Positions 10,849 to 23,936 of a DNA stretch of 64,000 nt are shown here, piece after piece (position 1 is the first letter of the stretch; each line of letters starts with the position of its first letter). Under the pieces are notes generated by a model. That model saw only the letters and a list, made by a program, of their open reading frames with translations, was not told where the DNA came from and did no database searches. Location of the stretch: NCBI GenBank assembly GCA_029959085.1, contig JARWIR010000012.1, forward strand, positions 25,774,590-25,838,589. The letters run 5' to 3'. The stretch is from Nemophila menziesii. Its lineage: Eukaryota > Streptophyta > Magnoliopsida > Boraginales > Hydrophyllaceae. Both the position numbers and the translations under genes were made by a program.

Positions 10849-11370
10849 ATTTATACATTATGTTTTCGACCAAAAAAAAAAATATAGAGATCTTTGCTTT
10901 ACACATAAGGGATAACATTGGTATTTTATGGATTTTATATTATAATTCTAAGTTTTCACAATTTTTAATCTAATAATATATACTCATATGGTTTTTAATT
11001 TTAAATGGGTTTTTTACAATATTAAAAATTTAAGTTAACATAGAAGCAAACTGTAGTTAGAGTTTTCTGTTGGCTTTCAAGTGTACTGTATGACTCATTC
11101 CTCTAATGAATCGTCTTATGAACGTATTACGCAAGAAAATCCTAAGAGAGCAACTTAAAACGTACGTTTCCTCAAGTAAACTTTAATATTATTACATTAA
11201 AATATAACCAAAAAAAAAATACTAATGTAAACCAACCCAATCTTCTTTCAAATATACAACATTCCCTACATCATGAACTTACAACACATAACACACCAGC
11301 CATAGATTTAGTAATAACGAAAAATAGAAGTACATAAAAATCATCATATAATATATCACCTATTCTCCAA
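10849..11370. other. intergenic between retroposon B and kinesin 3' end
   Basis: Contains a lone TTCGACC plus 11 A at about 10864-10881, in + orientation, which looks like another LINE 3' end. The rest is AT-rich and probably includes the kinesin 3' UTR. Confidence 0.45.
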
Positions 11371-14300
11371 CTAGTTAATTTGCGATAAAGGAGAGCGTGG
11401 AATAAGAGATGGTTTCAATTCCTTCACTTGAAACGTTTCATAAGATTGATTTTCCCTAAACTCCTTTAAAAGATCCTCCACAGGCATAGATCTAAGTGAT
11501 TCAATTGTTCCTTTACTTGGAACATCTGTATCATTTCTTAATGGTGTTTCACCACTTGGTTCATAATCCTGTATATACATTATATATGTGTTAATAATAT
11601 TTAATAATTTAATACGAAAAATGTAGATAAAATTACCATATAATTCTCTTCAAATGTATTATGAGCCTTCTGTTCTATTGAAGCAGATTGTAAAGAGTGA
11701 TCCCTTTCAAGTCTCTCGAGTGTTTCTGTATGAACTGTTGTGTTTGATAAAATACTTGAAATCGATCCTTTTTCTTCTTCTGACATTCCTGAAGTTAAAA
11801 CAGGAGTAAAACAAATATTATGGAGCATTTGACTTGATTTGCATTATAGGTCCTTTTATTATTGAAAAAGAAACTAACCATTAAAGGATTGAATAATATC
11901 TTGGCTACTTCTTGCTACATCTTCTTCAGCAGAAACTCTTGCTGTATCAACTTCAATAACATGTTCCTCATTATTTTCACATGAATCCCTGTGGTAAAAA
12001 ATATATATTTAATTCTCGACATATTTCACTGATTAATTTTTCTTTACACTCACTCACCTAACACGTGTATTAATTATTTCAACGTTTTTACTGCACATGT
12101 TATTCACAGATTCTTGTGTTTCTAGCCACTTGTTCACAGCTGATTCAGTTGTGTTTACACTGTACGAAAAAGTAAAGAATATTGATTAAAATTAATTGAG
12201 GGGGTGTTTTAGGTTCTTTTCGATAGTTCAGGGGTATAAAGGTAATAAAGCTCACCATTTTTGAAGAAGTAACTCAGTACGACAATGTTTAGCAGCAGAG
12301 AAATCAACACTATCTTTAAAATCTTTATCCGCTTGTGTAAAATAATCCTCCCATTTCCTTTTTGCATCACTTGTAATACCCTCCATAGATGACACGTGTC
12401 CTTCCAAGAATGTTTTATTTCCAATCACGGTTTCCTTAAGCCCAACAAGCCTAGCGTCCACCTGTCCACTTTACAATATCAGACACACAACCTAAAACAA
12501 GCGCAAATTACCAAACACCCCATGTAACTTAGACAAATGGTCAAAAAAACCACAGACCAGTTCCTTTTGACGACGCATATGAGTAGAGACCAAAGTGGAC
12601 ACGTCAGCAATAAGCTTCTCTGCATCTGACCTACACTGATCCTATATATATTACAAAATTCATAAAACAATTTAAATTCTCCAATTTTCTCAAATTTCAG
12701 TATAATATTAAAAACAAAAAGAAAAAAGCTTACCTCGTAAGCCTTTTGAAATTCAACAATACTTATTGTCTGAATCTCATCCACTTGATTAGCATGTTTT
12801 TCTAACCTTCTAGATTCTTCCTCAAGTTTATCGACACAGTCATGGATTGTCTTAGATATCTTCGTTAAATTCTCAGTTTTCGTATTAAATTTCTGCAAAA
12901 TTTAAAAAACAATTCAAAACTAAAACTATGAATAAGCAATTAATTATAATCCAAACCTGTCTAAGCTCTTTAGCAAAATGTGCCATTTCCCCTTGATGAG
13001 TAGATAACGTACTCTGAAGCTCATTAAAGATCGAATTTGCTTCAATGGTCTCTGTAGCTAAATACTACAATCAAAGGGTAAAAAAGTCAAAATCAAACAA
13101 AAAATTACCAGAAAGTCGATTTTTACTTTTTTACTTACTTCCTCAATAGCTTGTGAATTAGATGAAGCTTGAGTAGAGATTTCTTCTAAAGAAGCGTTTG
13201 AGTTAGCTTTATGAAACCTTACAACATTTTGTATTGCCTCAAAATGTGAAGCGTGTAAAGCCCTTGAAGTTGATACTTTCTTCTTTAAATCTGTCACAGC
13301 CTATGAATACACATATATTGAAGAATAAATTAAGCTCAAAATCATCCAAAATCAGAAATGTTGTGAGCTTTACCTTGTCATGTTGATCAAGTAAAGAGTT
13401 ACAAAGTTTCTCAACAGATTTAAGATGTCCATTTTGCTGAGTCATCGATGAGGTCACAGTGTCACAAAGGGAACCCAGTTGCTGTGCCAGCTCAGCTTGG
13501 TAGCTTGTGACAACTGATCTGTTATCCGCATTTAGTTTATCTTCTCTCGCTACAAAAAAAATTTAAAAATTAAAAAAATTGAATCTTAAGACTAGTAAAA
13601 TAGCAATAAAGCTATAGATTTACCAATCTTGGTAAATAGTGAAGCGTTTTCTTGCAGAGACTTCTCCAAATCAGCGCGTAAAACAAATGCTTGATGAGAA
13701 AGTGCGTTTTCTGTTACATATTTTAAAAAAGTGGGTAAGAAAAAGTGTAATTTAACAAATTAATTTTTCCGGATTTATACAGAACCTGCTTTTTTCTGTT
13801 CGGATATGATGAAATCTTGTTGCTTAAGAGAATATTGACACCGTTTTAGTTCTTCTTCGGTATTGGATAATTTATTACTTTTTTCGTTCAACTCTCTCTG
13901 TAAAAACCATTAAGAATAAGAATTTCTGATTGAATTCAAAAGTAGGGTAAAAATACCAAATAACCCCTTGTGGTATGACAAAAGTTCAAAAAGAACCTTA
14001 TGGTTTTAAAAGGGACAATACCTGGGTAACATCAAGTTTGTGACTCAATCTTGAACATTCATGAACCTGAGCATTAAATTTAGCTTGCAACTCCTTAAAA
14101 TTCTGAAATTTAAAAAACCAAGAGAAGTATTGGTTAATTCTAATAAGTAGACATTTAATATAATATCAAAATTAGAGCAGTTTTCAACTGACCTTTTGAT
14201 TGTTATCTATTGTAATAGCCATTTGTTCAATTTGCTCTGACATTGCCTACACGAGAAAGGGCAATATAATAAAAATAGCAATAGATCAGTACATATCTAT

Positions 14301-16804
14301 CATTCATATTAAAGACTGCTAAAAGATAAAATACCAAAATACCCCCCTGTTAGTTTGACACAAGGTAAAAAAACCTTGTAGTTTTCCAACTCATGGGGGT
14401 AATTACCATAGGGGGTTTTTTAACCTTTTGTCATATCACAAGGGTATCATTAATTTTGTACCTTTCTATCACTCTCATCCTGATAAAATCGATCTTTTGG
14501 AATATACACACCATTTTTCTCACGAGCAGCATGTACCTCTGAAATTAAACAAGTTTTTTCAATTTAAAAAAAAAAAAAAAAAACACACACACACAAAATC
14601 AAACTTTTTACCTCCCTTAAGCCGTTCAATTTCACCATATAGATCCTTAATAAGAGTAGATTTCATCATTTTCTGATTCACCTAAAGCACCAAAAAAATA
14701 GCATAACTAACTGGGGAAAAAAAGCGTCCAAAAAAATGATCTTTAAAAGCATAAAATTTCGTAAAAGACCTCAGGTTTATTCCTAATATTCTTTGCCCTA
14801 TGAGCATAATCCAATGTACTCAAAGTCTCTTCAAGACAATGTACAGCAGGTGAAACAGTAGCAATAATACAAGTTTTTGTTCTTCCTCCAAGTGAATCAC
14901 GAAGCAAACGTGTAAGCTTACTATCCCTATAATATTTAGGGGTCAAATCAGCACTTATCAAAAATCTAGGGGGGGCTTAAGACAAGTGAGTGTAAAAAAA
15001 CCTGTAAGGAACATGCCCAAGATGCTCCACAAGAGCACTTATTACTCTCCCTAAAGTAAGTAAACTTTTATTTATCTCTCCAGCTTCTCTTGCACGACCC
15101 TGTAAAAACCATAATAAATTTTTATTAAAATAAACTAATAAAACCAATTAAAAATAAATAGATTTGAAATTCTTACATCTCGTGCACCAGATCGAGAAAT
15201 ATTTTCTGAACCAGCTAAATCAACTAAATTCAATTTTCCACATTTAATAAGCTCTTCACCTTCATGTGTAGTTTCCTTTATGTGAATAGTTATTGAAAAT
15301 AGAGAATGTGATCGACTGTGATTAAAAAAAACAATCAGGTGGGATTTTGACCTTTAGTTAAACTATAGGGGTATATTTGGAATTTACACAAATATTACCT
15401 TGACTGTTTATTTAACAAGGTTTCAGCAGTGCGACGTTTTGCGGACCCTCTTTCAAGTAAAGTGAAAATCTCACTAGCACTTGTTACAATTTCCTCTTCT
15501 AACCCTCTAACTAAAACTCCACCTTTTCCATCTTCCATAAGTGGTAACTGTTTTTTCTGTTTTTCATCTGCAGTAACTTTTGATATATCTTCAGGGGCTA
15601 ATAAGTCCGTAATTTCCTCGTTGTAAAGTTCGAGAAAAGTGACTTTCACACTATATTCCGCTTGTTGACCCTCTAATGTTTCGAATATTTGCTTAACTGC
15701 CCTGGGGATTACACCAGCTCCAGGTGGCAACTCTCCATTTGACCCAGTCTGTAATATTAGTGGTATCGAAATTAGCATGAAGGACAGTACAAGAAGGGTG
15801 GATATGGAAATTAATGATACCTTAGCTCTTTTACATTCTCCTTCCATGGTGTAAGTTTTTCCTGTGCCTGTTTGGCCATAAGCAAATATTGTACAATTGA
15901 ACCCTTCTAAAACTTCGTTAACTATTGGGACCATTGCTTCTTCATAAACATCTCTTTGTTGTGATAAAGGACCAAAAACCTGTATATACCAAGATTATGT
16001 CAAATTGGTCCCTATATTATGCAAAATAGTCAATTATACCCCCTGTGTTTATAGAAAGTAGCTGATATACCCATGTAAATGTACAACACCAGGGTATATT
16101 TGCTATATTTTGATACAATGTATATTATTTGTCTAAACATGGGGACTAATGGTGAAATTAACTCTATATTGACAAGGGATAAGATTAAAACATGTTAATA
16201 ATCTTATAACATGAGCTTTTCAATTGACTATTTACGATAACACGTGGTGCCCTCAAATGCTACTATACAGGATAAGTAAGAACAATAAATTGAATGAAGG
16301 TAAGAAGTCAATTAGAGAATAAAACTTATCAATTTAACAAAATCAAGAGGAAAAAACGCAATAATGCTAAAAAGGTACCTTATCAAAAGTGAAAACCCTA
16401 TCAATTTGCTTCCCAGCTATACTTTGAGAAACAGCAACCTCCCTTTGGAAGTCATTACAGGTCACAACTTGAGGCGCATTGTTCCTCAACTCTTCATCAC
16501 TAAAAGGCCTACAATTTCCCAAAATTACAATGTTTAAAACCCCAATTTTCCAAACATCTCTTCTACTTCTCCTAAAGAGATAGCCTATTGATAATAAGTG
16601 TATTGTATAATTCACACTTACTAGAAAGTACTCAGATTATGAAAAGTAGATATATAACAACAATCGATAATTATATCTATCGATATATACATATATGTAA
16701 GTATAATTAATCAGATAGTAGAGAGAGAAAGTAAATGTAAATTACCTGCAACGAAGGAGGACCTGAACATTAACGCCTTTCTCTTTTTCAGATCGAACCG
16801 ACAT
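11371..16804 (-). CDS. kinesin-5 (BimC/Eg5-type) microtubule motor
   Basis: Plus-end motor that cross-links and slides antiparallel microtubules in the spindle and phragmoplast. Exons by GT/AG reading (minus strand): 16804-16746, 16508-16379, 15979-15821, 15748-15399, 15315-15177, 15099-15002, 14926-14770, 14681-14612, 14538-14462, 14246-14193, 14102-14022, 13897-13786, 13710-13624, 13549-13374, 13300-13139, 13064-12957, 12892-12734, 12641-12558, 12461-12256, 12159-12058, 11988-11879, 11788-11637, 11568-11371. They sum to 3030 nt, in frame, 1009 aa. P-loop GQTGTGKT lies near residue 98, switch I NKQSSRSH near 229, switch II DLAGSE near 265, and the motor ends near 365. A coiled-coil stalk and a BimC-type tail ([19 protein letters not shown]) follow. 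The start [21 protein letters not shown] and the end [12 protein letters not shown] resemble tobacco TKRP125/Arabidopsis KIN-5C. No defect seen. Confidence 0.93.
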
Positions 16805-16924
16805 TTCCTAGAGAGAGAAAGTTGTCTGAAAATAAAATCTGTGTGTGAAATCTGAAATTAGAGAGCGCGGGGATTAGGATGGGTGGAAATTTGAAAATGG
16901 AAGAGACGCTCTCGTTGTATGATC

Positions 16925-16932
16925 TGGCCGTT
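16925..16932 (-). promoter_or_regulatory. possible mitosis-specific activator (MSA) core
   Basis: The minus strand reads AACGGCCA, the core of the MSA element bound by three-repeat MYB factors in plant G2/M genes, 121 bp before the kinesin-5 ATG. Kinesin-5 genes are often G2/M expressed (family knowledge). A single short match is weak evidence. Confidence 0.35.
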
Positions 16933-16939
16933 GATTTTT

Positions 16940-18838
16940 ATGAGATTGGATCTGACGGTTAATATAGAGTGTAGAAGAATACGAATTGTATTTTGAAGGA
17001 CTAAAGTGCCGCTTTATTAATTTGTAGCAGTTTGAGGATTATGGGCCACTTTTGGGCCGATTTTCAGCAACCCATTCTTTGTTTGTCATAAAACCCACTT
17101 CGGTTTTGTATAACTTTTTAGAAATATAATTGAAGATCACACACTACACAAGCTTAATTGATACATACTTTGAGGACATTCTTTTAACAAGCTATTTAAT
17201 AACTACTATATTTTTATTTTTTTTGTCAAGTACAACAATAACTACTATATTAACTAGATATAAATCAAAGGATTTTGAAATACACTCTTTGCAATTTAAA
17301 AGGGCAAATATTTTCAAATATTCATCTTAAAAGACCGATAATTTAATAAAAAATTTACATTTTTATTTAAAAAATATCTTCTTATATAATAATATTACAA
17401 GTCCTAAATTTTGAATTAAAATCTTAAATGAAACAATAAAACACATAAAAAACATAAATATATAAATGCAGTAATGGTTGAACTGTTTGGAATTGGTACT
17501 TTGTCGATACTCGAAGTCGATGAGGAATGTGGTGCATTGCCAAAATGTGTTCTTGAGGAAAAATGTTGACCAAACAAAGTAGAAATTGACGTGTTTTTGA
17601 ATTTCGTCGATACTATAGTGATTCGTGTGAGAAGACGGGGCAAGATTAAAAATATGGTGGTGGATGTGTAACGTGATTTATAGTCACTTGGCTATGTAAA
17701 TATGCTTCAAAAGTTTCAAAGTAATTGTGGTGAGCAAACATTCTTGAGATGTAGTTCTTTGGAAGCCCTTTGCATAATAGATAATCAACCAACGACAAAC
17801 AAAAGATACATCGACTATTCAAATTATTGCCTAAAGTTTTTCTGCCTTGGAATCTTAAGATTTCACTAAATAAATCCAAATCACTTGAATCAATAAATGT
17901 GATCGAAACCCTTATACGCCACTTTGTATAACCACTAAGCAGACGTGTTTTCTCAAAATATGGAAACATATTATTATCTCTCAACAAGATGAGCTAAGTT
18001 GTCTATTATCAATTTGATCTCATAATCACTCAATTTTCTTAATATAAATGATTAATCTGAATCCTAATATAGAGAGAGAATGTTGCAATTAATATATAAT
18101 AAGATGGGTAGAACCCCACTTTCTTGCTTCAACTCCTACTTTAGTGGATATTAGCAAAATGATACGCATATGAGCTCTATGTTATATATAATATCCTTTA
18201 CATGTGAAATACATGTAGTTTTAGTATTTCGGGTGAGATCAAATGAGTTTTGTAGGTGTATGACATGAATACATCAAAAAAATTAACAGTCATATGTAGA
18301 ACTTCATGGTCTACCGCCTTTTTTTAAAGGTCGGTTGTGGAAAATAAAATAGTCGTAGTAAACAAGTCGCGGTCGACCGTGCTGCTCATTATTTGAACTT
18401 AAAAGATGGTTTGGACTCTTGGTCGATAAAAGTTCATATGTGCTCGGTAGTTAGCTCCTTAAGACTTGATCTCAACTTCTTTAGCTTGTTCATGTTTCTT
18501 GATCTTATCATTTTAAGTTTAAGTATCTTAATGAGCATATTTGTTCTTCATCTCACCCCTCAATGAATCTTGAACTTCCTTTAGGCCTAATATTTATGTA
18601 TTTAACTCATCTTTTATTAATCTCCATAGAGTCTCAGGCTCACGTATTCAAGCTCATAAATTTGTTGCACCTTTTTTAAAATGATACCTTTAGTAAGTAG
18701 TTTCTTTATTATTTATGTCGAGATTTACTAAGCGGCGACGAGTAATAGGAAAACATCGCTTGATTTTTTTGAGAAAAAAAAATAATAGACAAATAGAACT
18801 TGAATCTCCAAAGTAATGAATTGGAGGAAAGATAATGT
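16940..18838. other. intergenic, no supported gene
   Basis: Two adjoining minus-strand frames (17987-17646, 113 codons; 17643-17416, 75 codons) have no recognised domain, and stops lie close on either side. They may be a decayed gene or chance. A small retroposition scar lies at 17213-17236. Confidence 0.4.
17213..17236 (-). mobile_element. tail-only retroposition scar, 24 bp
   Basis: A 24-bp insert (T-rich, then gtcaagtacaac) sits between perfect 15-bp duplications AATAACTACTATATT at 17198-17212 and 17237-17251. On the minus strand the insert reads GTTGTACTTGAC followed by an A-rich tail, as if reverse transcription of a LINE-type template stopped just past the tail. Confidence 0.75.
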
Positions 18839-18849
18839 GTTTTTGTCTT

Positions 18850-18867
18850 CTTTTTTTGATCGGTTGC
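18850..18867 (-). mobile_element. probable tail-only retroposition scar, 18 bp
   Basis: An 18-bp insert reading GCAACCGATC plus an A run on the minus strand lies between GTTTTTGTCTT copies at 18839-18849 and 18868-18878. The duplication is T-rich, so support is weaker than for the other scars. Confidence 0.45.
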
Positions 18868-18890
18868 GTTTTTGTCTTATATATATTATA

Positions 18891-20212
18891 GGGTGATTAA
18901 CACATAGGGTCTTGGAGACTAGTTTTTGGGCCTAAAAGAACTAGTGGGAATCTTACTTCTTTAAAGGGCCTCAAAGATAACCAAATATTAAAATACCTTA
19001 CTAACACTAAAAGACAAAAATGAGTGTCACTGTTCATCTCTCTCCACTACCACACCTATCTCCGGCCTCCGACCACCTCCTACCTCCGACCACCGACCTC
19101 CGATCTCCGGTAACCGGAAAAAAATAATGAGTTTCCTACAAAAATTGATGAGTTGCCTACAAAAAAATGATGAGATTCGACAAAAATGTTGAGTTTCGAC
19201 TAAAAATGATGAGCTTCTACTAAAAATGGTGAGTTTGATACAAAAAATGATGAGTTTGATAAATAAAAAAACAAAGTATTACTAAAAAAAGCTGAGTATC
19301 CTTTTACAACATTTTTTATTACTACACAACAAAAATAACACATTATTACAACTAATTACAATTAAAAAAAATTAATTGGTTTGACTGGTCTGGGTTGACC
19401 AGATCTAAAAAAACATTCTTGTTCTCAGCTTCTTCTTCGAATGAGCGCGTGACTTCATTAATGGTACTTACTTCGAGCCAATAGAGCCACGAAGAGCTCG
19501 GCGCCATCACGTCGGAGCTTCTAGCCATCACGAACCACCATGAGCTCATCGCGTCCCTTGCTTCGAGCCATCACGAACCACCATGAGAAACCACCGAATC
19601 TGCTGATGTGAGATCTGCTGCACCTTGCTTTGAGCCAATAGAACCACCAAGAGCTCGGCGCCATCACGTCGGAGCTTCGAGCCATCACGAACCACCATGG
19701 GAAACCACTGGATCTGCTGCACTGCCGACGTGAGATCTGTTGCACTGCCGACGTGGGAAACCACCACAATCTCATGAACTCCAGCCTGGATCTCGAACGG
19801 CGAACGGGAACCACCTTCTGCTTTGCGAAGCTTCAGGCTCCGGCGAGGTCCTCTGCTTCTACGAAGAAAGATTACTCATCTTCTGCTGGTGCGGTGGTGT
19901 GGCTTTAACGTGCGGTGGTTTGGCTTTAACGTGTAGTGGTATGGTGCAGCGGTTTGGGCGTTACATGTGGAAATGAGAGAAATGAGAGAGATAAGAGAGA
20001 ATTTATTAAGGTTTTAAAAATAAATCTGATAGATAATAAATCTGGTAGATAATTAATATATATAGGAAAAATAAAACAAAAAAGGGTAAATATGTAATTG
20101 GGTTTTTAGATTGTAGCATTAAAATCTTATTGAGGTCCCTAATAAGAACCAAAAAAAGAAGGTTGGATTAGAAGTAGAGGGTAGGTTTTCAAAATCGCTG
20201 GGTCGTAATCTC
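18891..20212. mobile_element. MULE-like non-autonomous element, copy 1
   Basis: Starts GGGTGATTAACACATAGGGTCTTGGAG and ends GTCGTAATCTC. It is flanked by 9-bp duplications TATATTATA (18882-18890) and TATATTCTA (20213-20221), with one difference. It shares its left end, the ACTAAAAGACAAAAA..CACTGTT..CTCTC block and the following CCACC/CTCCGACC-rich segment with copy 2 at 37434-38951. A minisatellite of TGATGAG-type units lies at 19125-19265. The interior holds repeated CACGAACCACCATG phrases that give spurious frames. No transposase is present. Confidence 0.8.
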
Positions 20213-20221
20213 TATATTCTA

Positions 20222-21208
20222 TAAGAGGTATTTTTAACTTATTCGATTAAAAAATAAAAATAAAAATATATCCATATATTTTTTTTTTGTTCACCAAGAT
20301 CTCACAAATCATTCATCTTTCTATAGTTTTGAAATTATGTTGTATATATGTATCTTCCATGAGAGTTATCCACCATAACTATTTTTTTTTTTTGATAAAA
20401 AAGATTCTTCCGATTTATGTTTTGTTCAAAAACCTGTAATTAATTCTCAAAGATCCTTAATTATTCTTTAAGGTCTTGAATACTATTATATTACCATAGG
20501 TCTCTTTGTTTCTTTTCGTTACATCAAAGAGTCGTTCATAATATTTGATTTTAAAATTTAATTAAAATCATGATCACTTTGTTAATAAGTAATGTGTGAC
20601 AAAGTGTACCTTATATAGTATTAAAATAATGAGAAAGAATTGATGTACGGATAATATATCCCCGTAAGAAAGATGTAAGTAGATTTTAAAATATTCACAA
20701 ATAATCTGATGTGCATGCATGAAGTGAATTGATAAGATGACTTATAACATGTTATAACATTGTTAAGTATATAGAGACAACTATCGAATCAAAATATAAT
20801 TTCTTTTTTCTGTTCCAAATCAAAATAAATTTTAGTTAATTCAGTTTTAGATTTTATGTAAATCCAGAATATATATTGATAAAATAGACTCTCTAGTTAA
20901 ATGTCTAATTTCATTTTCTTCTAGTTTTTTATCTACTTTTTATTTCTGAATGTGATGGATGTCTTAAAGTCAATCATTTGCAGCGCACTAACAAATCCAC
21001 TCAGAGTTGCTCCTGGAGCAATATACGGTCACACTTGATTAGTTAATTTATTAGTGTTTAATTAATTAAACATTTAGTCTAAGTGAAGCCTTATATTATG
21101 CATCTAGATACAATGTCACACAATGACATACGGCCAAAAGTGTCTAGAAGATAAGCCTATTATTCAACTTGAATTATATTGTAACTTTGTGAGGAAAATA
21201 CAAATTGA
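20222..21208. other. intergenic, no gene seen
   Basis: AT-rich DNA; no coding frame, RNA or repeat recognised. Confidence 0.5.
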
Positions 21209-22759
21209 AGTCAACATTTGACCACCATTATATTATAAAGCCAAATTAGGAAAAGTTATGTTTTAAAGCCAATTTTTAGTTTTCTGATTAGAATTTTGTC
21301 CGTTTTACCCTTGTTCGCCATGGGTACGGACCCGCGAATTTTTTATTTTTTTATTCACCTTGTTTTTGAATTGTTTTAGTCATTTGTGTGTTTACCCGAT
21401 TACGGTACGGACCCATGACCCTGTTTTTTGTTACATAACCTCGGCATGGGGCCAGCCCCACGTACATGTTTTTATAGTCCACGAAATATACACCTATGGT
21501 TCCAGACCCACAGCTGTTTTAATTAATTTTTTCTTTTACTTTTTTTAAGTCATTTTGTTATTTGTCTACATGGGTCCGGACCCATCTCGTTAGGGGTACA
21601 TACCCATGACCCAAACCACCACCCCAATGACCCAAACCACCTTTACTGGGCTGTACCCTTCACCCTAGCACCCCATCCCAACTCCTCTTCTCCGGCAACG
21701 CAGCAAATCTGAACCCAGCGAATGGCAACGTAATTGAAAAAAAAAACAGAATTGTTCATCACGGGGCTGTATCTTGCTTGGGCTGGACCCATGACAGGAT
21801 GGCCTTCACGGAGCTGGACCATGGCTTGCTTGGGCTGGACCCATGGCTTGCTTGGCCTGGACCCATGGCTTGCTTGGGCTGGACCCATGACAGGATGGGC
21901 TTCACGGAGCTGGACGAAGCTGGACCCATGGTTAGCAGATCTGGACGATGTGGAGGAGAGGGGTCTTAGTTCAGTGGTCAGCAGATCTAGACGGTGGGCT
22001 TCGTGCGCGTGGAGGAGAGGGGCTTACCGGTGGTTCTATGGACAACAGATCTGGACCACGGTGGCTATGGTGATGGTTGGTGGTGGCGATGAAGGTGGTG
22101 TTTATGGTCATCGCGGCGGGATCTTGGTGCGCTAGAGAAGCTACAGAACGATGACAAAGGTGGAGAAGGGGGGTGGGGTTGGTGGTGAGGGCGGCGATGG
22201 TGATGGAGATGGGGTTCATGAAGATGAAGATGGTGATGGCAATGGCTTGATGAAGATGGAGATGGTGTTGAGCGCCGATGGTGATGGAGCAGCAGTAGCG
22301 GCGGCGTAGATGGCAGACAACGGTGGTGGTGGGGGCTCGATGATGTTGGTGCTGCTGTTGGTGGTGGATCGGGGTTCAAGGTGTGGGGTTGGGGTTGGTG
22401 GTTTGCAGACACTAAGAAGGAGGAGACAGGGAGGCAGGGTGATGGCGCGGTGCTGGTGGGTAGTGGCTCTGTGCTGCAGTGGGGTGGTGAGTGGTGGTGA
22501 AGCTTTGGGTACAGAGAGAGGATAGAGAGACAGGAGGGAAGGGGAGAGTGAAATGGGTTTGGATCTGTATAATGGGTTTGATGAATGGCTTTTGGGTTTT
22601 TCACTGTGGGTTAGTAGGATGAGGGTATTTTGGTATTTCATTGCACTCTAATTAGACTAATCAAGGGAGAATTAAGTTTGGACTTATATTATAAACAGAT
22701 ATGGCATTTGGCTTTATAAAGTTAATAGCCCTAACTTTGTGGCAAAATAAGAGTTGACT
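21209..22759. mobile_element. candidate non-autonomous DNA element with TIR-like ends
   Basis: The left end AGTCAACATTTGACCACC and the reverse complement of the right end, AGTCAACTCTTATTTTGCC, agree imperfectly, and both are followed by TTATAAAGCCAAA. The flanks do not show a clean duplication. Inside, CTTGGGCTGGACCCATGGC-type units repeat in tandem at about 21775-21930, and a GGTGGTGATGG-rich tract follows. The Pro/His/Ser-rich antisense frames at 22065-22641 come from that low-complexity tract. Confidence 0.5.
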
Positions 22760-22805
22760 ACGAGTATGTCCCATATATATTCCTCTGAGTTTCTGACTAC
22801 ATTAA

Positions 22806-23035
22806 GGGCCCGTTTGGAAGTGCTTATTTTGGAGTAAAAAAACGCTTTTAGAATAAAATTCAAATTTAAAAAAAAATATTAAAAATAATCTTGAAATCTA
22901 AAATTATTTTAAGTGCTTTTTTTAAGAAGCACCTATTTGGTGCTTCTCAAAAAAGTACTTTTCAAAGTCAAAAAAACTTTTAAAATGCTAAAAGCACTTT
23001 TAAGTGCTTCTCCAAAAAAGCACTTCCAAACGGGC
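22806..23035. mobile_element. short MITE with GCCCGTTTGGAAGTGCTT ends
   Basis: Inverted termini (left GCCCGTTTGGAAGTGCTT from 22808, right its complement ending 23035) around a 230-bp AT-rich core with AAGCACTTTT hairpins. The flanks repeat ATTAA at 22801-22805 and 23036-23040. Confidence 0.75.
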
Positions 23036-23040
23036 ATTAA

Positions 23041-23565
23041 ATAAGTGGAAATGTTTTCCTATTGATCGACGGCCATATATTTAAAAATAAAAGGTGGAAA
23101 AGATTTACATTTAGGCTATGTTCGATTGCACCATTAAATATTGATGAAAAAGAATTTAATTTATGAATCTTTTTATAAAAAGATATTTTTGCAGAAAATA
23201 TCATAGTTTGATTATATCTATTTTCTTATTCTACTAGCTATCTTTTAAAGTTTAAGATTTATATTATGGTCACTCAAGATTAAATTTTATATGGCACAAT
23301 TCCTAGTTTATAAGTTAAAAATTAAGATTTAAAATATGAAGTTTAAAATTATATTTCAAGATTTATAGTTTATAATTAATGGTTTAGATTTTAATATTTA
23401 ATATTTATGATTTAATATTCAAGATTTATAGTTTTAAAACAAAATTCAATCCAAGGTTCATGATTATCGTTATTCAGGATTTAAATTTCAAGTTTTATGA
23501 TATATCATTTATCATTTATAATTCATGTTTATGACTAGTTTGATTATAACTATGATGTTTAATGG
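23041..23565. other. AT-rich degenerate repeat tract
   Basis: Rich in near-repeats of ATTTAAGATTTA and TTTAAGATTTATAG; no gene. Confidence 0.4.
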
Positions 23566-23575
23566 TTTAGGAAAG

Positions 23576-23936
23576 AGAAAATCCCATTTTTAGGTTATAA
23601 TCTATGGCCTAAAAACATTTTTAAATCAAACGTTTTAAAAGTTATATTTTTAGGCCAAACATATTCAAAAGGTAATATTTTAGGCTATTAATTTCGTGAG
23701 ATATTCCATAGATTTTAAAGATAATTTAGACACTTTATATAGAATTTCTAATTTGTAATGCGACCAAATAAATCTATAATTTATTTGAAATGGCTAAATT
23801 GTCTTTAAAATTAATGTAATATTTCACAAAAATTAGTGAAATAACTCAAAAATAAATGTTTTAAATACGTTTAGTCTAAAAATATGACTTTTAAAACGTT
23901 TGACCTAAAAATGTTTAGGGCAAAGAGAATTTGCTT
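23576..23936. mobile_element. foldback MITE, 10-bp direct flanks
   Basis: The two halves are inverted repeats of about 120 bp (left around 23600-23730, right around 23800-23935, sharing TCAAACGTTTTAAAAGT and ATATTTTTAG). The flanks repeat TTTAGGAAAG at 23566-23575 and 23937-23946, within the 9-10 bp expected for Mutator-like transposition. Confidence 0.7.

Noticed and set aside
17416..17987. Adjoining 113- and 75-codon minus-strand frames as a gene
   Set aside because: No domain, no splice evidence, and immediate stops on either side.
19352..19814. Frames with repeated WWFVMARSSDV peptide
   Set aside because: Generated by CACGAACCACCATG repeats inside MULE-like copy 1; overlapping frames, no start context.
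22065..22641. Pro/His/Ser-rich antisense frames of 140-179 codons
   Set aside because: Low-complexity GGTGGTGATGG tract read backwards; several frames are open at once.
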